The notes beneath the pieces are model-generated. The model worked only from the letters and a program-made list of their open reading frames with translations. It ran no database searches and was not told the DNA's origin. This document shows positions 6,602-12,955 of a stretch of 41,461 nt of DNA, piece after piece. The position numbers and the translations under genes were made by a program. Source of the stretch: a virus. How positions within the stretch are numbered: the stretch's first letter is position 1; the number at the start of each line of letters is the position of its first letter. The stretch is taken from IMG/VR virus record IMGVR_UViG_3300025131_000103, positions 1-41,461 of that record; one strand, given 5' to 3'.

Positions 6602-7747
6602 TTAAATTTGATGAGGAACTGTTAAGTCCTCTGGATCTGCGTAAAACGCTTTGGCTTCACCTTCTCGACGGTCAAACTTCCTAACAATTTCCTCATCCAT
6701 TAGACGCATGACGTTGCTACGAAATTCAGTGTCAGATGTAATTAGTTCCGTCCACTTAGATGGCTGAAACTTTTTAGTGTATCCGTCAGGCATTGCCAGG
6801 GTATACCACGCTCCTGCGCTGGTTAGATACTCGGAAGATTTTATGGCGTCGAACCAAGATTCTTCGTCGCGAATACCAACCTCTTCAGTGCCCCATAGAA
6901 TACGGAACGCACACGATCTTCCCTGTGTTCCGAACCGAGACTTCTCCAACTTCACCTTCACTTCTGATCCAATTCTAAATCCCTTCTCGTCTTCGATAAA
7001 AGAACTCTTGGCCTTCCTACCTGTCAGCCAGATGCGCAGCGAATAAGAATAATGCATCGCCTTACCTCCCGGCGTAATGTATGGCGTAGTCATCGCTACG
7101 ATACGAGCGTTGGGTCCTTGTGGGATGTTGGTCTTCAACTGATTCAGTACAATTAAAGTTGCGCGCTTATCAGCCACCGGGATGACCAGCTTTGACATTC
7201 CCTTTGCAAGAATGCGCGCCTTCATCGCCATCGTTGATTGGGGATTGAAATCTCCCTCAACGTCCGAGACAGCCGGGGTGAAGGCCAAAGAATCCCAGAT
7301 GAAAACTAACTGTTCATCAGTAGCTCCCAACAGTTCCTCAATTGTCTCCAAGACAAACTCCACAGAGCTAGCTTGAATGTACATTAAGCGCTCTAGATTA
7401 CACCCTGCGCGCGCTAGAAAATCTGGATCGATGGCTGACTCGGAATCAAAATATACAATCAATTTACCGCTCTTCTGGGCGTTGGCTGCAATCTGCGCAG
7501 CCATATAAGATTTACCTGTAGATTCTAGTCCTGCAATCTCCGTAACTTTTCCGACGGGGATGCCTGCCACACGTCCGCGACAGACTATGGAGTCCAACCA
7601 GCGGCTGCCGGTTGGGATCCATTCTTTCACTTCTGTTGGGTTATCGCCCGTCAAATCGTGCGCAACATTTCTGCCCGCCTTCTTATTAACGAGACTCATT
7701 AGGTCCTGCATTGCTACACGACCTGCCTTTACTTTCTTCTTCGCCAT
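6602..7747 (-). CDS. uvsX: UvsX/RecA-like recombinase
   Basis: A 381-residue strand-exchange ATPase. Walker A is GLESTGKS (73-80), followed by the strand LIVYFDSE (about 96-103) with the catalytic-type glutamate, and Walker B LVFIWDSLAF (about 145-154). The pattern IPTGSRWLDSIVCRG is typical of phage UvsX. It would load on gp32-coated single strands for recombination-dependent replication and repair. It forms an operon with the PC4-like and ParB-like genes, driven by the promoter at 9219-9247; the ribosome site is AAAGGAA. Confidence 0.9.
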   Translation of the reverse strand: MAKKKVKAGRVAMQDLMSLVNKKAGRNVAHDLTGDNPTEVKEWIPTGSRWLDSIVCRGRVAGIPVGKVTEIAGLESTGKSYMAAQIAANAQKSGKLIVYFDSESAIDPDFLARAGCNLERLMYIQASSVEFVLETIEELLGATDEQLVFIWDSLAFTPAVSDVEGDFNPQSTMAMKARILAKGMSKLVIPVADKRATLIVLNQLKTNIPQGPNARIVAMTTPYITPGGKAMHYSYSLRIWLTGRKAKSSFIEDEKGFRIGSEVKVKLEKSRFGTQGRSCAFRILWGTEEVGIRDEESWFDAIKSSEYLTSAGAWYTLAMPDGYTKKFQPSKWTELITSDTEFRSNVMRLMDEEIVRKFDRREGEAKAFYADPEDLTVPHQI

Positions 7748-7760
7748 TTTTCCTTTCCTC

Positions 7761-7982
7761 TTAAAACCTTTTAAGCTGTTCTACAACCGCTTTTAAGAAA
7801 GCCTCTTTTTCTTCCGCGGGAATAGTAACTCCCTTTTTGGTGGGTTTCATTTCTTTGCCGTTCCAATAATATTCACGAATGTCCAAAAACGAAAATCCAT
7901 GATAAGCTCTAGGCTCAATTCGTACTTCTGTTTTTTGAGCGTCAAACTCTCTTTGCTTTAAGCTCGCGTATTTCTTAGCCAT
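7761..7982 (-). CDS. PC4-like (transcriptional coactivator p15 family) ssDNA-binding protein
   Basis: 73 residues from the ATG at 7980-7982, which has AAAGGAGG upstream; a longer reading to 8021 overlaps the ParB-like gene and lacks a ribosome site. The C-terminal half, FLDIREYYWNGKEMKPTKKG followed by VTIPAEEKEAFLKAV, matches the PC4/YdbC fold: strand, the D-I-R-E-(Y/W) signature, the G-x-M-K-P-(T/G)-K-K-G turn, then a helix. Family members bind single-stranded or melted DNA as dimers and act in transcription or replication. Its position between uvsX and a ParB-like gene favours a DNA-metabolism or transcription-switch role. The N-terminal 20 residues are basic. Confidence 0.85.
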   Translation of the reverse strand: MAKKYASLKQREFDAQKTEVRIEPRAYHGFSFLDIREYYWNGKEMKPTKKGVTIPAEEKEAFLKAVVEQLKRF

Positions 7983-7995
7983 TTTCCCTCCTTTA

Positions 7996-9156
7996 TTATA
8001 TCTTGTTGTACAAGGCATCATCTCGTGTAAAGACGAAGATGTCCTTCCCGGGCTGAGTCTTAGTAATTATAATTTCGTCCGGCGTCCACTTAACATACTT
8101 GTAAGAGGAGGTGCGGCCGCGGTTCTTATTCTTAAAAACCTCATTCCACTTTTCCATCAAGGCAGCTGCCCCATAAGTAGCATAATGATTGGCCGAGTCA
8201 AAACACAGAACTGTTGTCCAATTAGAGAGTTCCTTTAATAGCGGGTTGCTATCCCGCACTAATGCAAAGAATTCTTTCAAGCGTTTGAGGCCTTCCTCGC
8301 CACTAGGAATTCGATTCTGGCTAATGTGAATGAAGGCAGTAATCGCTTCTAATGCAGAGACAGGTATCTCGTCAATATTAAGGAAAGTCGCCTTGATAAT
8401 ATCAACGGCAGTCGATATATTGGGGGCTCTTTTGAGGCCCCATTTTACTTCCTTGTGGTCTCCTCCTACCGTACGGATGACCCGCTGCAGCGTTCCGATC
8501 CCCTCGATAAGAGGATTAGCAGAACTCTGATTGGCGTGATCAAGCGAGAACCCGCTAGCGTTAGCAATACTCCATGTATCGCATGCTTGATTGTGGCGCG
8601 CGTGCTTCTGATCTAACAACTGCTGCAGAAATTTATCGTACGATGAAATGGCAGCATTGTTTTTGTCTTGCGCATTAAAAAGGCGCCGGCTTTCTTCGGC
8701 GTTTTTCACCACACGAACCGAAGCCGGAACCATAAACACCCCGTTGAGATAAGCCGCGGTAGAGCGACCACCCCCATTGCGAATGATATAAACGTCCTCC
8801 TCGATGATGTAATCTATATCAATGGCTTCGAACTGCATTACATCAAAGTGTTTTGCAATCGAAAGGATTTTACTATGGCGACTTCGCTGCGTGAGGGCAT
8901 TCCTCTGGCCATGGTCCTCCCGAATTTCTGCTGTTCTAATATCAAACAGCGGCATCGGGTACCCCTTTACAAAGATGCCAGCGAACGTGGGCAGCAAGCG
9001 TGGTGCCGTCTGCTTTGTCTTCCATTCATCGAATTCTTCGCGAATACGCGGATTCTCAGAGATGTTTTCTTCAAGAGTATATCGGATTGTCTTGTGGGCC
9101 GTCGCCTGCCGATATTGGGGAGTCACGTCTGACGTGTATTGTGGTTTTAGATTCAT
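7996..9156 (-). CDS. ParB/sulfiredoxin-fold protein
   Basis: 386 residues. Residues about 75-150 look like a ParB N-terminal fold: SKILSIAKHFDVMQFEAIDI, a strand DVYIIRNGGGRSTAAYL in the place of the canonical (I/V)DGQHR-x-x-A motif, then VPASVRVV. The G-x-H-R residues are replaced by GGGR. The rest is helical with a C-terminal segment of mixed strands and no recognised domain. Known relatives are CTPases in partition systems and phage ParB-like nucleases; with the altered motif, catalytic activity is uncertain. First gene of the UvsX operon, with the ribosome site TAGGAG. Confidence 0.6.
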   Translation of the reverse strand: MNLKPQYTSDVTPQYRQATAHKTIRYTLEENISENPRIREEFDEWKTKQTAPRLLPTFAGIFVKGYPMPLFDIRTAEIREDHGQRNALTQRSRHSKILSIAKHFDVMQFEAIDIDYIIEEDVYIIRNGGGRSTAAYLNGVFMVPASVRVVKNAEESRRLFNAQDKNNAAISSYDKFLQQLLDQKHARHNQACDTWSIANASGFSLDHANQSSANPLIEGIGTLQRVIRTVGGDHKEVKWGLKRAPNISTAVDIIKATFLNIDEIPVSALEAITAFIHISQNRIPSGEEGLKRLKEFFALVRDSNPLLKELSNWTTVLCFDSANHYATYGAAALMEKWNEVFKNKNRGRTSSYKYVKWTPDEIIITKTQPGKDIFVFTRDDALYNKI

Positions 9157-9192
9157 AATTGCTCCTATAATTTAATTTATCTAAATTTGTTT

Positions 9193-9213
9193 AGTACGAA
9201 GCTATCTCGTACT
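9193..9213 (-). promoter_or_regulatory. Inverted repeat at the 5' end of the ParB-like/UvsX mRNA
   Basis: AGTACGA, 7-nt spacer GATAGCT, TCGTACT: perfect 7-bp arms placed at about +1 to +20 relative to the predicted start of the promoter at 9219-9247. It may be an operator or a 5'-terminal mRNA stabilising hairpin. Confidence 0.6.
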
Positions 9214-9218
9214 TCACA

Positions 9219-9247
9219 AGTATAACACAGAACAGTGTCTATGTCAA
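9219..9247 (-). promoter_or_regulatory. Sigma70-like promoter for ParB-like/PC4/UvsX operon
   Basis: Minus strand: -35 TTGACA (9247-9242), exactly 17 bp, -10 TATACT (9224-9219). It lies in the 97-bp gap after the barrel-like gene. Confidence 0.8.
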
Positions 9248-9253
9248 AGCTTT

Positions 9254-9772
9254 TTACCAGTTGACGCCGGTGGTGATAGCACCGCGCCAGTAATCGTTAA
9301 TGTCTGGGACATAAACGAAGTGAATAGGCACGCTAAATACGCCTGCCTGTTGTGTCCAGCCAAGGGCTGTTACCAAGTGGAAGAAGTTGTCTTCTTCGGC
9401 TGGGTCATAAACTGTTGCAGTCGCTCCGACTGCTACTTGAAGTGCGTCATTAACTTCAAACCCTACTAGGCCACTGACCGAGGGAACAATGACGCTCTGT
9501 TCTAAGCCGCTAATTACTACATTCTCGATGAAAAGAAGATCCAGCCAATCTCCTCCATCCATTGTCTGCTGAAGTTCAAAACCTATGGCGAACATGTGGG
9601 GACTCTCTAGTCTATCAGTATCGTCGCCATTGTTGAGGTAGTTGTATCCAAACCGCAATCCTTGACGACCTTCCCAGGCCAACGCATCGTCAGCCAGGTC
9701 TGTCACATCGTGAGCCGTTGCTGGATTTGATAATCCCAGACACAACAGCCCCATCAAAATCTTCTTAATCAT
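9254..9772 (-). CDS. Exported beta-rich protein, possible outer-membrane barrel
   Basis: 172 residues with a clear signal peptide (MIKKILMGLLCLGLSNPATA, probable cleavage after ATA). The mature region alternates polar and hydrophobic residues in strand-like runs (LRFGYNYL, HMFAIGFELQQ, WLDLLFIENVVISGL, VSGLVGFEV, LQVAVGATATVY, VFSVPIHFVYV) and ends in Trp (TTGVNW), as many outer-membrane proteins end in an aromatic residue. With about 150 mature residues it could form an 8-strand barrel. It lies downstream of SSB behind an intrinsic terminator. A role in superinfection exclusion or host surface change is inference; a soluble periplasmic protein is the alternative. Confidence 0.6.
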   Translation of the reverse strand: MIKKILMGLLCLGLSNPATAHDVTDLADDALAWEGRQGLRFGYNYLNNGDDTDRLESPHMFAIGFELQQTMDGGDWLDLLFIENVVISGLEQSVIVPSVSGLVGFEVNDALQVAVGATATVYDPAEEDNFFHLVTALGWTQQAGVFSVPIHFVYVPDINDYWRGAITTGVNW

Positions 9773-9776
9773 TCTC

Positions 9777-10010
9777 TTACTCCTTTAATTGATTATATCG
9801 TCGTGGTTTGAAAATATGCTCTCGCATATCGTAAGTTGTGTGCTGACTTTCAATGGATGGAATGTATGAATTTTTCACCATTTTATACGACGTAGCATTC
9901 ATACACCCAAAACCTGCGGCCGCCAACAAATTGTTTACCTCATTATAGTTTAATCCGGCCCGGATTGCTGAGGCTGCTATCAGACGTTCCACTGGCATCT
10001 TTTTTGCCAT
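9777..10010 (-). CDS. Small hypothetical protein
   Basis: 77 residues, with the good ribosome site AAGGAGAAGAAA before ATG. The N-terminal half is helical with a turn (VERLIAASAIRAGLNYNEV, then NNLLAAAGFG), which could be a helix-turn-helix-like element; the C-terminal half is polar and basic. No family recognised. It sits 4 nt upstream of the exported beta-rich protein, so the two are co-translated, and is separated from SSB by a terminator. It is a real gene by ribosome site and spacing, with no function call. Confidence 0.55.
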   Translation of the reverse strand: MAKKMPVERLIAASAIRAGLNYNEVNNLLAAAGFGCMNATSYKMVKNSYIPSIESQHTTYDMREHIFKPRRYNQLKE

Positions 10011-10024
10011 TTTCTCTTCTCCTT

Positions 10025-10059
10025 AAAAAAACGTGAGGCACCTGTTCCCCGTGCCTCCC
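10025..10059 (-). terminator. Intrinsic terminator after SSB gene
   Basis: Minus-strand RNA: GAGGCAC (10057-10051), 9-nt loop, GTGCCTC (10041-10035), ACG, then seven U (10031-10025). It would separate abundant SSB message from the two small downstream genes, which would be expressed by read-through. Confidence 0.85.
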
Positions 10060-10073
10060 TGCGGGACAAGCCA

Positions 10074-10847
10074 TTAACCAGACATCAATTCATCAAAGGC
10101 GCGATCAACATCACTCTTAGGACCGGCGCCGTATCTGGCAGTCTCAGAAGAACGACCTTCAGCAGATTTATCGCTGGACAGTTGTTCATCGAGAATTGCG
10201 TTGACCTGCTCGGGGCTGAGTCGCTCAAAGAGAGACTCAAAATCAGGCATACGATCAAGGAGGGCGGGGATCGCATCCTTGTCCTCAAGCAACGGCGAAG
10301 TATTACGACGCATCTTTAGGCTTGTTTGAGGGTAAGCACCGGGTTTAGTGGGCTTAGTGTATGTTAGTGTGATATCGGTTCCCTCTTGTATGTCAGTGAC
10401 ATCACCATACTCGGGATCGAGGATATATCCAAGCAACAATTCGTAGGCAGTCTTTCCGTATCCATATACCTTAATGCCCTCCTCTTCTCGACCCCGTACA
10501 ACGACAGGCGAAAAGTACCGTTGGCGTACAAAGAGTGACTTTGCAAGCTTCTTACTTTCCTCATCGTTGTTGTCGCTTCCTTCGCGCCATAGCGCAGAAG
10601 CGAATTCACAAATTGGGCAATGCTCACCATAGTTTCGCTTCGGACATAGAATGCCTCCGCGGTGCTCACCCACATTATAGTGGAAGAACATTTCCTTTAG
10701 TGGATCACCATCCGACGTCGGGATAATACGAATGTCCGTATCTCCGTCCTCCGGTCTAAACCAAACGGAGTTTCCATTTCCGTTTGCATCATATTCGCCG
10801 CGTAGTTGTTTGAGCTTGCGGCGCATCAGCTCCATATCAATTCCCAT
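10074..10847 (-). CDS. gp32-like single-stranded DNA-binding protein
   Basis: 257 residues with the T4 gp32 layout: a basic N-terminal segment (MELMRRKLKQLRGEY), an OB-fold core with a zinc-binding cluster EHRGGILCPKRNYGEHCPIC whose likely ligands are H62, C68, C77 and C80, and a flexible acidic C-terminus ending DVDRAFDELMSG, similar to the tail of gp32 that recruits other replication proteins. It coats template strands at the fork and works with UvsX. It is alone in its transcription unit: its own promoter (10898-10926), a 5' leader hairpin (10871-10893), ribosome site AAGGAG, and a terminator right after. Confidence 0.92.
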   Translation of the reverse strand: MGIDMELMRRKLKQLRGEYDANGNGNSVWFRPEDGDTDIRIIPTSDGDPLKEMFFHYNVGEHRGGILCPKRNYGEHCPICEFASALWREGSDNNDEESKKLAKSLFVRQRYFSPVVVRGREEEGIKVYGYGKTAYELLLGYILDPEYGDVTDIQEGTDITLTYTKPTKPGAYPQTSLKMRRNTSPLLEDKDAIPALLDRMPDFESLFERLSPEQVNAILDEQLSSDKSAEGRSSETARYGAGPKSDVDRAFDELMSG

Positions 10848-10870
10848 GTTATATCTCCTTATGTATGGGT

Positions 10871-10893
10871 GACAATAAGCGTCCCTTACTGTC
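10871..10893 (-). promoter_or_regulatory. 5' leader stem-loop of the SSB mRNA, candidate autoregulatory site
   Basis: RNA: GACAGUAAG (10893-10885), loop GGACG, CUUAUUGUC (10879-10871): 9 bp with one G-U pair, starting within a few nt of the predicted transcript start. The loop GG and a downstream CCC could add a short pseudoknot. T4 gene 32 mRNA carries a leader pseudoknot that nucleates gp32 for translational repression; a like role here is inference. Confidence 0.6.
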
Positions 10894-10897
10894 TTAT

Positions 10898-10926
10898 ACT
10901 ATACCACTCTCGACGTAGCATGTCAA
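10898..10926 (-). promoter_or_regulatory. Sigma70-like promoter for SSB gene
   Basis: Minus strand: -35 TTGACA (10926-10921), 17 bp, -10 TATAGT (10903-10898). The -35 overlaps the TGA stop of the upstream tubulin-like gene (10925-10923). Confidence 0.8.
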
Positions 10927-11762
10927 GAGTTTTCTTGTACTACGTTAGTATGGGCAACGCAGAACCCAAAGTCTAAATGTTCAGTTTCGTATATGGCATA
11001 CGAAATTTTACGGAAGGCATTCCGTGGCTTCTCCTTAAGCTGATCTACAATATGCTTGTGCAAGGTGCCCTCCTTCGCCAACCTTTCATTGTTTATACAT
11101 AAATAATAACATAAGTCGCGAGGAGTGTCAAGGTCAAAAAGCCATTTTTCTTCTAAATTTTTCATGTTCAGCATGGCCACACTGCGGATGCGATTAATCT
11201 CGGCAGGCCGGGCCATCACTCCCACTTCTGGTTCGGTGTGGGCAAAATAATTTAAGTAGTGAGCAGTAGAGAAGATGGAAGAATTGAGGCGATCAAAGTA
11301 GCTCTTAATGGGCACCTCTCCCAACGCATCTTCGATGTTCATATTGGACAACAAGGTAATAGAATTAAAAACCCCTGAACGTGTATACTCTTGTAAGACT
11401 CCATAGGCTACATTCTCCATCAGTTTAGGAATTCCAGTCAACAACGTAATATCTGGTTTAATATAGAATATATCAATCTTTTTCCCCTTTAGCTGCTCTA
11501 ACACTGTGAGGGAATAATTCGAACTATAGGATGAGCCCACTATAAAGACTTGAACGTGGTCATCGACGGTAGAAAAAAACTTGGTGAGATCCGGTGGGTT
11601 TTCTTCATACTCTTCCGGTTCTTCAAAACGTTTTAATTTGAATTTATACTTAGACGTACGACTTACTTTATCATTCAACATATAAACATTATATTGAGGA
11701 GTTTTACTAAATTTTTCTGCGACGGCAGAGGCGCCGTTGCCGATACCAATTATAGAAATCAT
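10923..11762 (-). CDS. Divergent tubulin/FtsZ-like protein
   Basis: 279 residues with the secondary-structure order of the FtsZ/tubulin GTPase fold. ISIIGIGNGASAVAEKF (2-18) matches the T1 loop and first helix (IKVIGVGGAGGNAV type). VQVFIVGSSYSSNYSLTVLE (70-89) aligns with the strand, signature loop and helix of FtsZ (VFITAGMGGGTGTG type), but the glycine-rich loop is replaced by SSYSSNYS. IDIFYIKP (96-103) matches TVAVVTKP. NSITLLSNMNIEDALGE (133-149) matches the LITIPNDKLL region, followed by helices. Nucleotide binding may be weakened or lost. It is coupled by ATGA to the polymerase gene. It could be a phage cytoskeletal or polymer-capping protein; another Rossmann-type protein is the alternative. 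Confidence 0.5.
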   Translation of the reverse strand: MISIIGIGNGASAVAEKFSKTPQYNVYMLNDKVSRTSKYKFKLKRFEEPEEYEENPPDLTKFFSTVDDHVQVFIVGSSYSSNYSLTVLEQLKGKKIDIFYIKPDITLLTGIPKLMENVAYGVLQEYTRSGVFNSITLLSNMNIEDALGEVPIKSYFDRLNSSIFSTAHYLNYFAHTEPEVGVMARPAEINRIRSVAMLNMKNLEEKWLFDLDTPRDLCYYLCINNERLAKEGTLHKHIVDQLKEKPRNAFRKISYAIYETEHLDFGFCVAHTNVVQENS

Positions 11763-12943
11763 AAGCTTAAGTCTTTTAAATCCAAATAATTTTTGCCGGC
11801 GCGCAAATTAACAAGATAGTTGCCGATGCGATTATCCGCAAAGGTATCCCTTATCTGGGGGATCATTTCTCTGTCTTCGTCAGCCATATCAATTACTAAT
11901 TCATCGTGAACAATATGCGATACAAAAGACTTCTTACCTTCTAACATCTTGTCTACGACCACGGCGCGCTCGATCACCAAGTCAGCAGTCGTGCTCTGAA
12001 TTAAATAGTTGAGCGCCTTTCGCTTTTCCACCTTGATTCTGCGACCAAAGGGTGTCAAGATATAATCTTGATCATACCACTCTTCCAACACGCGTTCGCG
12101 GTCATAAGCTGCGGTTTCAATTGCGTCTGAATCGGGATTGTACAGCCAACTAAACAAGAGTGTCTTGGCCTCTTCCCGAGTTACACTTCCATCAAAAATG
12201 TTTTTAACATTCCACTCGTGAATATCTTGCGTAGGTTGCGCTTGTTGTGACAACGCCATTAAGGTTCTCACCTCGGCGCCATTATAATCTAAAGATAAAA
12301 ACCAATCATTGCGGGGCTTTATGAGTTGCCGGAATCCCCGTTGAGAGGTCAGGACGGGAAACGATTCCGGAAAGGTTGTAAGCCTTCCTGTCACGGTTCC
12401 AAATAAATTATAGTTAATATAGTGAGCGCCCTCTAAAAGTTTTTGAGCCATGGCTCTCGATGGAGTACTATAAAACAATTCTTTACAGTTAGCCGGGTTA
12501 AGCTCAAGAGTCTGAAATTTAATTTTGTACAATAGGCGCGATGCGTCTCGTAAGTGCTCATAACATGGTGGCTTGTCGTACGTGGCGAGAACGTGTTCGG
12601 TGATTTGGTTTTTAATCTCGCAAAACTGTTTCAAAAAGTCTGCCGGCACCAAGTCGAATATGCAATGGTCCCTCAAATTAATTTTGGCAATGCGAAACGA
12701 TTGAGCATATGCTTTTAGTTTGCGCTGGGCAGCTGCCAACGGCTCTTTCAAAGACGCCGGCGCAACTCTCTCTAAAGGAGCCCCCTCACAATATAGAGCA
12801 GCATATTCCACATCACTGTCACCTAAAAAACCTGTGTGTGACCATGTCTGCGTAAGATCCTCAGGCCAATTCTCAAAATATAATTGCCCATCCGCATACA
12901 CTCCTACGCACTCTGTTTTATCATCTAACGTTTGAAATATCAC
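11759..12943 (-). CDS. Family A (Pol I-type) DNA polymerase, polymerase domain only
   Basis: 394 residues from GTG at 12943 (AAAGGAA upstream). Motif A is SLDYNGAEVRTLMAL (DYSQIELR type), and DIHEWN keeps the fingers His. The O-helix is shown by REEAKTLLFSWLY, with R-x3-K-x3-F-x3-Y spacing identical to E. coli Pol I R754, K758, F762, Y766. TPFGRR and a QSTTADL segment follow, then motif C IVHDELVID. Phe at the 762-like position predicts discrimination against dideoxynucleotides. The segment between the O-helix and TPFGRR is shorter than in Pol I, and no 3'-5' exonuclease motif is visible in the first 130 residues, so proofreading must be elsewhere or missing. A true T4 would carry a family B enzyme. 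Confidence 0.88.
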   Translation of the reverse strand: MIFQTLDDKTECVGVYADGQLYFENWPEDLTQTWSHTGFLGDSDVEYAALYCEGAPLERVAPASLKEPLAAAQRKLKAYAQSFRIAKINLRDHCIFDLVPADFLKQFCEIKNQITEHVLATYDKPPCYEHLRDASRLLYKIKFQTLELNPANCKELFYSTPSRAMAQKLLEGAHYINYNLFGTVTGRLTTFPESFPVLTSQRGFRQLIKPRNDWFLSLDYNGAEVRTLMALSQQAQPTQDIHEWNVKNIFDGSVTREEAKTLLFSWLYNPDSDAIETAAYDRERVLEEWYDQDYILTPFGRRIKVEKRKALNYLIQSTTADLVIERAVVVDKMLEGKKSFVSHIVHDELVIDMADEDREMIPQIRDTFADNRIGNYLVNLRAGKNYLDLKDLSL

Positions 12944-12955
12944 ATCTATTCCTTT

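Noticed and set aside
6739-6746. ACTAATTA copy inside uvsX
   Set aside because: Within coding sequence with no gene start nearby; counted as a chance occurrence, like the ACTACTTA at 11253-11260.
7983-8021. N-terminal extension of the PC4-like protein to 8021
   Set aside because: It overlaps the ParB-like gene's end and lacks a ribosome site, while ATG 7980-7982 has AAAGGAGG.
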